NCBI GenBank assembly: GCA_025358295.1
Contig: JANYJY010000031.1
Coordinates: 61,132-125,131, forward strand
Reading direction: 5' to 3'
DNA: 64,000 nucleotides
From: Gammaproteobacteria bacterium
GTDB lineage: Bacteria; Pseudomonadota; Gammaproteobacteria; Steroidobacterales; Steroidobacteraceae
Made by a program: the position numbers and the translations under genes. Of this stretch, positions 46,923 through 55,442 are shown piece after piece; the stretch's first letter is position 1; every line of letters starts with the position of its first letter. The notes beneath the pieces were generated by a model. It did no database searches. It was not told the DNA's origin and saw only the letters and a list, made by a program, of their open reading frames with translations.

Positions 46923-48392
46923 GTGCATAAGATGAACATAAAAGGGATGCTCGCAACCAAGCCCATCGCCGCGTACCAAAAAGAGGCTTCCGAAAAGAGT
47001 TTGAAACGGGCGCTGGGCGTCCCGGCCCTAGTCGCATTCGGCATAGGCGGCATCATCGGCACAGGCATATTCGTGCTGACCGGCCTGGCGGCCGCTCAAC
47101 ATGCCGGTCCCGCCATCGTGCTGTCCTTCGTGCTGGCGGGAGTGGGCTGCATGTTTGCGGGGCTGTGCTATTCCGAATTTGCGGCCATGGTGCCGGTCGC
47201 AGGCAGCGCCTACGCTTACAGTTACGCCACCCTCGGCGAATTCGTCGCATGGTTCGTCGGCTGGAATTTGATTCTTGAATACATGATGGCCGCATCCACC
47301 GTCGCCGTGGGCTGGAGCCGCTACTTCGTCAAGCTGCTCGATCATTACGGCGTGAATTTCATTCCACCGAGTTTGAGCTCGGCGCCGTTCGAGGCAGGCC
47401 AAACGGGCTTCCACGTGCACGCCACCGGCGCCATCGTCAACCTGCCGGCCGTCGCGATCGTCGGCGCAGCCACCTGGCTTTGCTACAAGGGGATCAAAGA
47501 ATCGGCCTTCGTCAACACCATCATCGTCGCCATCAAGGTGACCATCGTGCTGGCCGTGATCGTGTTTGGTTTCAAGTACATCAATGTCGCGAACTGGCAT
47601 CCCTATATTCCCGCCAACACCGGTACCTTTGGCGAATTCGGCTTGAGCGGTGTGGCCATGGCCTCGGCCATCATTTTCTTCGCCTATATCGGTTTCGACG
47701 GAGTCTCGACGGTGGCGCAGGAAGCGAAGAACCCGCAGCGCGACCTGCCGATCGGCATGCTGGGCAGCCTCGCCATTTGTACAGTGCTCTATATTTTGAT
47801 GTCCGCCGTCATGACCGGGTTGGTCCCGTATACGCAGTTGAATGACGCGGCGCCGGTGGCGGTTGCGCTGGAATCGCACCCGCAACTGGCGTGGCTCTCC
47901 ACATGGGTGATCTGGGGTGCACTGTTCGGCCTGACGTCGGTGATCATCACCATGATCATTCCGCAGGCACGCATCTGGCTGACCATGTCGCGTGACGGCC
48001 TGCTGCCGAAATTCTTCGGCGCCGTGCATCCTAAATTTCGCACGCCGCACGTTTCCACTCTGATCACCGGCGTGCTGGCTGCGACCTTCGGCGGATTGTT
48101 GCCCATCGGCATCTTGGGCGAATTGGTCTCCATCGGCACTCTGATCGCATTCATCGTCGTGTGCTTAGGGATCATGGTCCTGCGCGTCACCCGACCGGAG
48201 CTGAAGAGGCCCTTTCGCGTGTGGGCGGTGTGGTTCACCGCGCCGATGGGCGTGCTGTTCTGCGCCGGTATGGCCTATTCCTTGCCGACCCCGACTTGGG
48301 TGCGATTGCTGGTTTGGAGCCTGATCGGCATCGTGGTGTACGCGGTTTACGGCTATCGCAACAGCCGTCTGCGCGCACCGCAGGAAAGTTAG
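46923..48392 (+). CDS. APC-family amino acid permease
   Basis: A 489-residue cationic/neutral amino acid transporter of the APC superfamily with about 12 membrane segments. The first helix has GIGGIIGTGIFVLTG, the substrate-binding unwound glycine stretch, and the sixth has FFAYIGFDGVSTVAQEAKNP. The N-terminus (LKRALGVPALVAFGIGG) is that of YfnA/CAT-like members. GTG 46923 or ATG 46932 may be the start. It ends 13 bp before convergent suhB. Confidence 0.92.
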   Translation: MHKMNIKGMLATKPIAAYQKEASEKSLKRALGVPALVAFGIGGIIGTGIFVLTGLAAAQHAGPAIVLSFVLAGVGCMFAGLCYSEFAAMVPVAGSAYAYSYATLGEFVAWFVGWNLILEYMMAASTVAVGWSRYFVKLLDHYGVNFIPPSLSSAPFEAGQTGFHVHATGAIVNLPAVAIVGAATWLCYKGIKESAFVNTIIVAIKVTIVLAVIVFGFKYINVANWHPYIPANTGTFGEFGLSGVAMASAIIFFAYIGFDGVSTVAQEAKNPQRDLPIGMLGSLAICTVLYILMSAVMTGLVPYTQLNDAAPVAVALESHPQLAWLSTWVIWGALFGLTSVIITMIIPQARIWLTMSRDGLLPKFFGAVHPKFRTPHVSTLITGVLAATFGGLLPIGILGELVSIGTLIAFIVVCLGIMVLRVTRPELKRPFRVWAVWFTAPMGVLFCAGMAYSLPTPTWVRLLVWSLIGIVVYAVYGYRNSRLRAPQES

Positions 48393-48405
48393 GCGCGCAA
48401 CCGTT

Positions 48406-49200
48406 TTAGGTGCGCAGCGACGCCGGCGTGAGCGGCCCCAAGGCCGCGAGCATTTCCTGATAGACCTTGGGATTTCCCGCGACGACATTGGGCCCGAGAG
48501 CGTACTCGGCGCCCGTCGGCGTGCCGACGCGGCCGCCGGCTTCTTGAATGAGCAAAGTGCCGGCCGCGGTATCCCAGGGGGAAAGTCCGAATTCCCAGAA
48601 GCCGTCAATGCGACCGGCGGCGACGTAGGCAAGATCCAGCGCGGCCGCGCCCGGCCGACGCACTCCGGCGGCTGTGGACATGATCACCTTGAGCATCGCC
48701 AGGTACTCATCAACATGATCGCCGGCCCGAAATGGGAAGCCGGTGCCGATCAATGAGCCTTCCAAGGTACGTTGGGTGCTCACGCGTATTTTCTTGCCTT
48801 CGAGCTGCGCGCCGTCGCCGCGCGACGCGGTGAAGAACTCCTGTCGCATGGGATCGTAGACCACGGCGTGTTCCAGGCGGCCCTTTTGCTGGAGCGCAAT
48901 GGAGACCGCAAAAGTCGGAAAACCATGCAGGAAGTTTGTCGTGCCGTCGAGCGGGTCGATGATCCACACGAATTCGCTGTCGCCGCTGCGGCCGCTCTCT
49001 TCGGCGAGAATGGCGTGCTGGGGGTGGCTGCGGCGGATGGTGGCGATGATGTCGGCTTCGGCCTTGCGGTCGATGTCGGTGACGAAGTCATTGCGTCCCT
49101 TGGTGTCGACTTTCAGGGAATCCAGCCGGGAAAGGCTGCGCACGATCAAATCACCGGCGCGCCGGGCGGCACGCATGCCGATATTCAAGAGGGGTTGCAT
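48406..49200 (-). CDS. suhB: inositol monophosphatase family protein SuhB
   Basis: A 264-residue inositol-1-monophosphatase; in E. coli SuhB also joins ribosomal RNA antitermination complexes. Metal-binding motifs are EESGRSGD near residue 67, WIIDPLDGTTNFLHGFP near 84 and GFWEFGLSPWDTAAGTLLIQEAGG near 205. It is divergent from trmJ with only 23 bp between the two starts, an arrangement common in gammaproteobacteria. Confidence 0.95.
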   Translation of the reverse strand: MQPLLNIGMRAARRAGDLIVRSLSRLDSLKVDTKGRNDFVTDIDRKAEADIIATIRRSHPQHAILAEESGRSGDSEFVWIIDPLDGTTNFLHGFPTFAVSIALQQKGRLEHAVVYDPMRQEFFTASRGDGAQLEGKKIRVSTQRTLEGSLIGTGFPFRAGDHVDEYLAMLKVIMSTAAGVRRPGAAALDLAYVAAGRIDGFWEFGLSPWDTAAGTLLIQEAGGRVGTPTGAEYALGPNVVAGNPKVYQEMLAALGPLTPASLRT

Positions 49201-49223
49201 ATTGGCGCTAGAATACCAGAGTC

Positions 49224-49973
49224 ATGACGGCCCACGTTCGCATCGTCCTCATCGATCCCAGTCATCCCGGCAATATCGGTTCGGTGGCGCGCGCCATGAA
49301 AAACATGGCTCTGAGCGACCTGGTTCTGGTTCGGCCACGCTCCTTTCCCCATGCGGAGGCTGTCGCGCTGGCCGCAGGGGCGGACGACATTCTCGAGCGA
49401 GCGCGGATCGTCACGACGGTCGCCGAGGCGATCAGCGACATCGGCTTCGTCGCCGGCACGACCTCGCGACCGCGCAACTATTATTGGGATTTTGCAACGC
49501 CGCGCGATGTCGCCGGACGCATCGTCGGCCTGCCGGACGACAACCGCGCGGCTCTACTGTTCGGGTCCGAGCGCTACGGCCTGTCGACCGAGGATTTGAA
49601 TCACTGCAATGTGCTGGTGCGCATCCCCGCCAATCCCGAGTATTGCTCGTTGAATCTGGCCATGTCGGTGCAGCTCCTATCGTACGAAATATTCATGTCG
49701 CGCGAGCAGCCGCACTCGCATACCCAATTGGAATTACCGCTGGCGCCGTCGGGCGATGTCGAGCATTTCTACACTCATCTCAATCAGGTGATGAACGAAG
49801 TCGACTTCGATGACCGAACCGGGCATCTGATGGAGCGCCTGCGGCGCCTGTTCAATCGCGCGCAACTGGATCGCAATGAGCTCAACATCTTGCGTGGCTT
49901 CCTTAGTGCGGTGCAGGGCCGTCGGGGACAATCCTCGCGGCGCTCCCGCGAGGGCGGCGGCTCAGGCGAATGA
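49224..49973 (+). CDS. trmJ: tRNA (cytidine/uridine-2'-O-)-methyltransferase TrmJ
   Basis: SPOUT methyltransferase for position 32 of tRNA; 249 residues. Motif 1 is DPSHPGNIGSVARAMKNM, motif 2 is ALLFGSERYGLST and motif 3 is IPANPEYCSLNLAMSVQLLS, which forms the trefoil knot SAM site. The C-terminal ~85 residues form the TrmJ helical extension. It overlaps the cysteine desulfurase gene by 4 bp (ATGA), as in the trmJ-isc order of gammaproteobacteria, although the regulator IscR is missing here. Confidence 0.95.
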   Translation: MTAHVRIVLIDPSHPGNIGSVARAMKNMALSDLVLVRPRSFPHAEAVALAAGADDILERARIVTTVAEAISDIGFVAGTTSRPRNYYWDFATPRDVAGRIVGLPDDNRAALLFGSERYGLSTEDLNHCNVLVRIPANPEYCSLNLAMSVQLLSYEIFMSREQPHSHTQLELPLAPSGDVEHFYTHLNQVMNEVDFDDRTGHLMERLRRLFNRAQLDRNELNILRGFLSAVQGRRGQSSRRSREGGGSGE

Positions 49974-51142
49974 GCAGGCCGGTGTATCTGGACTATGCGG
50001 CGACCACTCCCGTCGATCCGCGGGTGGCGGCCGCGATGGCGCAATGCCTCACGGCGGAAGGGGATTTCGGCAATCCAGCCTCGGCGAGCCACGAGTACGG
50101 CGAAGCTGCCGCCGCGCGGGTGGCAAAGGCGCGCGCTCAAGTGGCGGCGGCCGTGGGCGCGGAGCCGCAGGACGTGGTGTGGACATCGGGTGCCACCGAA
50201 GCCAACAACCTGGCGATTTTCGGCGTGGCGGAGTACTACCGCGAGCAGGGACGGCATATTGTCACGGCGCGCACAGAGCACAAGGCGGTGCTGGATCCTT
50301 GCCGCGAACTGGAGCGACGCGGCTGGCGCGTGACGTATCTGGTGCCCGACGCCGGCGGCATCCTGCGTCCCGAACAAATTGCCGCGGCACTGCAACCGGA
50401 TACGGTGCTGGTGTCCATCATGCACGTGAACAACGAGATCGGCGTCATTCAAGACATTGCTGCGCTGGGCGCCATTTGCGCGGCGCACGGCGCGTGGCTG
50501 CACGTCGATGCGGCACAGAGCGTCGGCAAATGCGCCGTTGCATTCGCGGAATTCGGCGTCGATCTGATGTCGCTATCAGCGCACAAGGTGTACGGCCCCA
50601 AAGGTGTCGGCGCGCTGTTGCTGTCGGGGCGCGGCCGCGCCGAGAAGGTGCATCTCAGGGCTCTGCAATTCGGCGGCGGACAGGAGCGCGGCATGCGAGC
50701 GGGCACCGTGGCCACCCATCAGGTCGTCGGCATGGGCCTGGCGTTCGAGATGGCGGCGCCGGCGGCGCCGGAGGAGTCCCAGCGCATTGCAGGATTGCGC
50801 GAGCAGTTATGGCAGGGATTGGCTGGTCTCGGCGGTGTCTTCCGCAACGGCGATCCCCGGCACTCGGTGCCGCATGTGCTGAATGTCTCCTTCGCCGATG
50901 TTGAGGGCGAGAGTCTGCTTGCCGCAATACGGGGGCAGCTCGCGGTGTCGACCGGCTCGGCCTGCACGTCGGCCTTGCAGGAACCCTCTTATGTGCTGCG
51001 CGCCCTGGGACGCGACGATCAATTGAGCGAAAGCAGTCTGAGGTTCGGCTTGGGCCGGTTCAGCAGCGAGACGGATATCGAGACTGCCGTGGCAGTCGTC
51101 GGCGGAGCTGTGACTCGGTTGCGTCGGGTAGGCGGTCGATGA
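49970..51142 (+). CDS. cysteine desulfurase, IscS-like
   Basis: PLP enzyme of 390 residues that removes sulfur from cysteine for Fe-S clusters and tRNA thiolation. The PLP lysine is in SLSAHKVYGPKGVGALLL, and the catalytic cysteine loop is VSTGSACTSALQEPSYVLRA, close to that of IscS. Its start overlaps trmJ and its stop overlaps the next gene (ATGA at 51139). Unlike standard isc operons, iscR, hscA, hscB and fdx are absent, so it may serve a specialised cluster pathway or be the only desulfurase of this type. Confidence 0.95.
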   Translation: MSRPVYLDYAATTPVDPRVAAAMAQCLTAEGDFGNPASASHEYGEAAAARVAKARAQVAAAVGAEPQDVVWTSGATEANNLAIFGVAEYYREQGRHIVTARTEHKAVLDPCRELERRGWRVTYLVPDAGGILRPEQIAAALQPDTVLVSIMHVNNEIGVIQDIAALGAICAAHGAWLHVDAAQSVGKCAVAFAEFGVDLMSLSAHKVYGPKGVGALLLSGRGRAEKVHLRALQFGGGQERGMRAGTVATHQVVGMGLAFEMAAPAAPEESQRIAGLREQLWQGLAGLGGVFRNGDPRHSVPHVLNVSFADVEGESLLAAIRGQLAVSTGSACTSALQEPSYVLRALGRDDQLSESSLRFGLGRFSSETDIETAVAVVGGAVTRLRRVGGR

Positions 51143-51537
51143 ACTATAACGCGCTGACACAGCGCTACTTCGATGCGGCTCCGACCGCAGGGGTGCTCGA
51201 GGGTACGGATGTCCATCGGGGCGCGTCAGGCCATCGCGCGCAGGGGACCTGGGTGCAATTCGATCTACGAATCGATGCTGGGATCATCCGCAGTGCGCGG
51301 TTTCTGTGCTTTGGATGCCCGCATACCATTGCCGTATCGGCCTGGGTGGCCGAGCAAGGGGTCGGTACCGCGTTGCGTGCCGCGTTGCGTGCCGCGTCGC
51401 GTGCGGCGCTGCCCGAGAGCGTTCTGGACCTGAGCCGGCGATTTGCGGTGCCGGTCGAGAAGCGGGGGCGCCTCCTGATCATCGAGGACGCCTGGATTGC
51501 CGCTCTACGGTGCGCCGCAGCGCAGACCGCCCATTGA
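51139..51537 (+). CDS. degenerate IscU-like scaffold protein
   Basis: A 132-residue protein that aligns with the IscU/NifU N-terminal fold: NYNALTQRYFDAAPTAG at the start, a central FLCFGCPHTIAVSAWVAE, and LIIEDAWIAALRCA near the end. In IscU the cluster ligands are three cysteines and an aspartate. Here only the central region keeps Cys (Cys57 and Cys60); the first ligand position is Gln35 in HRAQGTWVQFDLRID and the last is lost (GRLLIIEDAW). A 12-bp tandem repeat encodes ALRA-ALRA-ASRA in the middle. It is translationally coupled to the desulfurase. Confidence 0.75.
   Translation: MNYNALTQRYFDAAPTAGVLEGTDVHRGASGHRAQGTWVQFDLRIDAGIIRSARFLCFGCPHTIAVSAWVAEQGVGTALRAALRAASRAALPESVLDLSRRFAVPVEKRGRLLIIEDAWIAALRCAAAQTAH
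51370..51405 (+). repeat. three 12-bp in-frame tandem repeats
   Basis: Three units of GCGTTGCGTGCC (51370-51381, 51382-51393, and a diverged copy 51394-51405) within the IscU-like gene, encoding ALRA, ALRA and ASRA. It lengthens the loop after the central cysteine motif. Confidence 0.8.
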
Positions 51538-51652
51538 CCGATCCCCACGGTGGTGGGTGAAAAATCGCGCGCTGGTTCCGTGCGAATGGACCATGGGCGT
51601 GTTATGTATAGAGCAAGGGCTGGGGATGGTCGTAGTTTGAGGGCGGCGCAGT

Positions 51653-51976
51653 ATGGCGATATTGTTGACGGAGTCCGCGGCGGATAGGGTTCGATCCCAT
51701 TTGGCGCAGCGCGGAGCCGGCTTGGGCTTGCGTGTCGGCATCAAGAAGACTGGTTGTTCAGGATTCGCGTATGTCGTGAATTATGCTGACGAAATTCTCC
51801 CGGACGACGCCGTTTTCGAGGCGCGAGGCGTGAAAGTAGTGGTCGATCCCTTGAGTCTGCCGCTGATCGACGGAACTCTGGTCGATTTCGTCAAGCAGGG
51901 ATTGAACGAGGCTTTCAAGTTCCAAAATCCCAAGGCCAAGGGCGAGTGCGGTTGCGGCGAGAGTTTCAACGTCTGA
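51653..51976 (+). CDS. IscA/ErpA-type iron-sulfur carrier
   Basis: A 107-residue A-type carrier protein. The three cluster cysteines are at residues 35 ([12 protein letters not shown]), 99 and 101 ([11 protein letters not shown]), the C-x-C pair typical of IscA. It starts 115 bp after the IscU-like gene, so it may have its own transcript. Together with the two preceding genes it suggests a short Fe-S assembly set. Confidence 0.95.
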   Translation: MAILLTESAADRVRSHLAQRGAGLGLRVGIKKTGCSGFAYVVNYADEILPDDAVFEARGVKVVVDPLSLPLIDGTLVDFVKQGLNEAFKFQNPKAKGECGCGESFNV

Positions 51977-52016
51977 CGTACGCCGGCTAGAGGCTCGTTA
52001 GCGCCGCTCCGCAGTC

Positions 52017-52038
52017 ACCCCTTCAGTCGGGGGTTTTT
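52017..52038 (+). terminator. intrinsic terminator after IscA gene
   Basis: Stem ACCCC (52017-52021) with GGGGT (52030-52034), an 8-nt loop, and a run of T residues (52034-52038). It ends the transcript before ndk. Confidence 0.55.
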
Positions 52039-52072
52039 CTAAGAAATACAGGCACTTCGGGTGTCATCCTGA

Positions 52073-52101
52073 TTGCTTGGCCGCGCCTGCTCCAGTACAC
52101 T
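52073..52101 (+). promoter_or_regulatory. sigma70-like promoter of ndk
   Basis: A -35 box TTGCTT (52073-52078) and a -10 box TACACT (52096-52101) are separated by 17 bp, about 30 bp before the ndk start codon. The -10 hexamer equals that of the thiamine operon promoter. Confidence 0.55.
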
Positions 52102-52132
52102 TCGCGGTCCCCAATTCTCACCCGAGGTCATC

Positions 52133-52564
52133 ATGCCCATCGAGCGTACCCTATCCATCATCAAGCCGGACGGCGTCGGCCGTAATCTGATCGGCGACGT
52201 CTATCGCCGTTTCGAACAGGCGGGTTTGCGGGTGGTGGCTGCGCGCATGATGCATCTGTCGCAGGCCCAAGCCGAAGGCTTTTATGCCGTGCACCGCGAA
52301 CGGCCTTTCTTCAAGGACCTGGTGCGCTTCATGACGTCGGGACCCGTGCTGGTGCAAGTCCTCGAAGGCGAAGGTGCGATCGCAAAGAATCGCGAAGTCA
52401 TGGGCGCCACGGATCCGAAGAAGGCGGATAAGGGCACGATTCGCGCCGATCTTGCCACCAGCATCGATGAGAACATCGTCCATGGTTCCGATGCGCCGGA
52501 TACCGCGGCCCGGGAAATCGGCTACTTCTTCCGCGAAATTGAGCTCTGCCCGCGTACGCGCTAG
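52133..52564 (+). CDS. ndk: nucleoside diphosphate kinase
   Basis: Transfers the gamma-phosphate between nucleoside triphosphates; 143 residues. It begins [17 protein letters not shown], and the active-site histidine is in the motif [23 protein letters not shown] 52133 follows a GAGG site by 5 bp; the upstream extension from 52073 covers the promoter and is rejected. It is the first gene of the run that includes rlmN, pilF, rodZ and hisS. Confidence 0.97.
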   Translation: MPIERTLSIIKPDGVGRNLIGDVYRRFEQAGLRVVAARMMHLSQAQAEGFYAVHRERPFFKDLVRFMTSGPVLVQVLEGEGAIAKNREVMGATDPKKADKGTIRADLATSIDENIVHGSDAPDTAAREIGYFFREIELCPRTR

Positions 52565-52594
52565 CGTAGCGGCCGGGTACAAAGGAGAAAGAAG

Positions 52595-53740
52595 TTGGCC
52601 GGCGAACGCCTGAATCTGCTTGGGCTTCCGCGCGCTGAACTCGAGGCGTTCGTGGCCGAGCGTCTCGCCGCCAAGCCGTTTCGCGCCCGCCAACTCATGA
52701 AGTGGATTTACCGGCGCGGCGCGGCGGATTTCTCGCTGATGACCGACCTTGCGCAAGATTTTCGCGCGCAGCTCGGTGAGGTCGCGCGGATCTCGGTGCC
52801 GGAAATCGTCACGGAACAGGTATCTAGTGACGGCACGCGCAAATGGATGCTGCGCATGGATGAAGTGCAGGGCATCGAAACGGTCTACATACCCGAACCG
52901 GATCGCGGCACCCTGTGCATATCGAGCCAGGTGGGTTGCGCGATGGACTGTTCCTTTTGCTCGACGGCGCAACAGGGATTCAATCGCAATCTCAGCGTTG
53001 CGGAAATCGTCGGTCAGGTCTGGCTGGCGCATCGCGAACTTAAGGAGTCGCGACCCGGCCACGGCGACGGCCATGCCGGCGATGCCCGCGCGAATATCAC
53101 CAACATCGTCTTCATGGGCATGGGCGAACCGCTGGCGAATTACCGCAATGTGTTGCCTGCCATGCGGATTTTTCTCGATGATCTGGGCTACGACCTGTCG
53201 CGGCGCCGGGTGACCTTGAGTACCTCCGGATTGGTGCCGCAGATATATAAACTGGCGGAAGAATGCAATGTAGCGCTCGCGGTGTCGCTGCACGCGCCTA
53301 ACGACGAATTGCGCAACGATCTCGTGCCCATCAATCGCAAGCACCCGATCGATGAATTGTTGACGGCTTGCTGGCACTACATCGACAAGCAGAACGGGCG
53401 CAGCGTGACGTTCGAATACGTCATGCTGGACGGCATCAATGACAAGCCCGAGCACGCGCGCCAGCTGGCCCGGTTGCTGCAAGGAAAGCCGGCCAAGCTC
53501 AATTTGATTCCCTTCAATGTGTTTCCGGGCACGCGCTACCGGCGATCGCCGGCTGCGGCTATTTTGAAATTTCGCGATATCTTGAACGACAATGGCGTCA
53601 TCGCCACGATTCGCAGGACGCGCGGCGACGACATCGATGCGGCCTGCGGCCAATTGGCGGGCCGGGTCACCGATCGCACGCTGGTGCGGCTTGGTACGAA
53701 ATTAACCCCTGCGCCACGCACCCCGGCGGAAATTCAATGA
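52595..53740 (+). CDS. rlmN: dual-specificity 23S rRNA/tRNA methyltransferase RlmN
   Basis: Radical SAM enzyme that methylates A2503 of 23S rRNA and A37 of some tRNAs; 381 residues. The cluster cysteines are in [19 protein letters not shown], and [12 protein letters not shown] and [14 protein letters not shown] are family motifs. A GGAGA ribosome site lies 7 bp before the TTG start at 52595. It overlaps pilF by 4 bp (ATGA). Confidence 0.97.
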   Translation: MAGERLNLLGLPRAELEAFVAERLAAKPFRARQLMKWIYRRGAADFSLMTDLAQDFRAQLGEVARISVPEIVTEQVSSDGTRKWMLRMDEVQGIETVYIPEPDRGTLCISSQVGCAMDCSFCSTAQQGFNRNLSVAEIVGQVWLAHRELKESRPGHGDGHAGDARANITNIVFMGMGEPLANYRNVLPAMRIFLDDLGYDLSRRRVTLSTSGLVPQIYKLAEECNVALAVSLHAPNDELRNDLVPINRKHPIDELLTACWHYIDKQNGRSVTFEYVMLDGINDKPEHARQLARLLQGKPAKLNLIPFNVFPGTRYRRSPAAAILKFRDILNDNGVIATIRRTRGDDIDAACGQLAGRVTDRTLVRLGTKLTPAPRTPAEIQ

Positions 53741-54495
53741 AATTCAATTCGGTGAAGCTGCTCGGCTGGATTCTCGGGCTCAGCCTCGCTGCCTGCTCGC
53801 ACAATTCCGGCTTCAAGAAGGCATCGCCCGCGGTTCAGGCGAGCACCAACATGCAGCTCGCCATCGAATACATGAAGCTCGGCAAAATGGCCCCTGCACG
53901 CGACTTCATGGAAAGCGCACTCAGCCAGGATCCGGGCTCAGCGGACGTGCAAATGACGGCGGGCATGATCTACGAGCGTCTGAACGACATGACGAAGGCG
54001 GAACGCGCCTATTCCACCGGTTATCGATTGGCCAAGGACGACCCGAACATTCAGAACAATTACGCGGGATTCCTGTGCCGCACCGGCAAGCAGGTCGCCG
54101 GCGAGAAGCTGTTCCTCGAAGTGGCACGCAGCCCCTTGTATCAAACACCGGAAGTGGCGTTGGTCAATGCCGGCGTCTGCTCGCGCAGCGTCGGCGATTT
54201 GGTCGATGCCGAAAAGCATTTTAAGGAGGCGATCGCGATTCGTCCGAACTTGCCCGAGGCCATGCTGCAATTGGGGAATATCGAGTTCGACCGTGGCGAT
54301 GCAGCGCCGGCCCGGGATATCGTGGTGAAATATTTGCTCGTGAATCCACCTACTCCCGAAGTGCTATGGCTGGGTTTTCGCGCGGAACGCAAGCTGGGTG
54401 ACAGCACCGCGGCGGCGGCCTATGCGCGGCGGGTGCAGACCGAATTTCCCAATTCCTCCCAGGCATTGATGATGCGGTCCGGCGTCGATCGATGA
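53737..54495 (+). CDS. pilF: type IV pilus biogenesis lipoprotein PilF/PilW
   Basis: Outer-membrane pilotin of the PilQ secretin; 252 residues. It has a lipoprotein signal (lipobox LAAC at about residues 18-21) and a stack of TPR repeats from about residue 42 to 240 ([20 protein letters not shown], then [20 protein letters not shown]). It lies between rlmN and rodZ with 4-bp overlaps on both sides, the usual gammaproteobacterial order. Confidence 0.93.
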   Translation: MKFNSVKLLGWILGLSLAACSHNSGFKKASPAVQASTNMQLAIEYMKLGKMAPARDFMESALSQDPGSADVQMTAGMIYERLNDMTKAERAYSTGYRLAKDDPNIQNNYAGFLCRTGKQVAGEKLFLEVARSPLYQTPEVALVNAGVCSRSVGDLVDAEKHFKEAIAIRPNLPEAMLQLGNIEFDRGDAAPARDIVVKYLLVNPPTPEVLWLGFRAERKLGDSTAAAAYARRVQTEFPNSSQALMMRSGVDR

Positions 54496-55430
54496 CCGAT
54501 GTCATTGCAAGCACGGGGCCTCGCCTCAAGGCGGAGCGCGAGCGGCGGGGGATGAGTCCGCAAAAGGCAGCCGATGAGCTGCATCTCGACGGCTGGGTCA
54601 TCGATGCGCTCGAGGCGGAGGACTACCAGCGCATTGGACCGTCGGTGTATGCCAAGGGTCACTTGAAGCGCTATGCCGAGCTGCTGGGATTGCCTGCGGG
54701 CGAAATCATGGCGGGGTACGAAACCCGCGCACAGGGTTCGAAGTCAACGCCCTCGGCGCAGCCGGCCACAGTCAGGCTGCGCGCCGATGACCGACCTGTG
54801 GGTAATTTGCCCTGGGCGCAAATCGTAGGTGCTGTCGCGGCGTTGTTGCTGATCACCGGCGTCATCTGGTGGAAGCCCTGGCACCAACGCGAGGCGACGT
54901 CGCAGAACAACGCCTCCGTGGCGGAGAATCCAAGCGCGGCATCGACACAGGGCGCCACCGATGCGGCGGACGCTACGGCGGCGGACACGACTGTGGGCGC
55001 CGTCGTCGGCACCCCTTCGGCGCCGCCGATGGCGGCAGCTACGCCACCGAGTACGACGGTGACGCCATCCGCTGCGCAAACGGCTGCGGCGGAGGCCGAC
55101 GCGGCTGCCGGCACCGGCCATGCACGGCTTCGATTGAGCTTTTCGGCTGATTCCTGGGTGGATGTGCATGATGCGGCGGGCCGGCGCGCATACGCGGGCA
55201 ACGGCCGCGCCAACAGCGTGAAAACGATTGCCGGCATCGCGCCCATGCGCGTGTACCTGGGCTTTGCCAGCGGCGTGCAGCTCGAGATCAATAATCACGC
55301 GGTGGCGATCGGGCCGCAATTCGTGGCCGGCGATGTGGCGCGCTTCGAGGCCGGCGCCGACGGCGTGTTGCGGCGCGATTCGCATTTGCCGCCGCCCGTG
55401 CCAACGCGCAATACGCGTCCCAGCGGCTGA
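54492..55430 (+). CDS. rodZ: RodZ-like cell-shape protein
   Basis: A 312-residue bitopic protein linking MreB to the envelope. An N-terminal Xre-type helix-turn-helix domain (LKAERERRGMSPQKAADELH) is followed by a membrane segment at about 100-122 (WAQIVGAVAALLLITGVIWW), an Ala/Thr-rich linker of about 80 residues and a C-terminal DUF4115 domain (RLSFSADSWVDVHDAAGRR). The order is typical; the linker is long. It overlaps pilF by 4 bp. Confidence 0.92.
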   Translation: MTDVIASTGPRLKAERERRGMSPQKAADELHLDGWVIDALEAEDYQRIGPSVYAKGHLKRYAELLGLPAGEIMAGYETRAQGSKSTPSAQPATVRLRADDRPVGNLPWAQIVGAVAALLLITGVIWWKPWHQREATSQNNASVAENPSAASTQGATDAADATAADTTVGAVVGTPSAPPMAAATPPSTTVTPSAAQTAAAEADAAAGTGHARLRLSFSADSWVDVHDAAGRRAYAGNGRANSVKTIAGIAPMRVYLGFASGVQLEINNHAVAIGPQFVAGDVARFEAGADGVLRRDSHLPPPVPTRNTRPSG

Positions 55431-55442
55431 TCGGAGAGGGCT

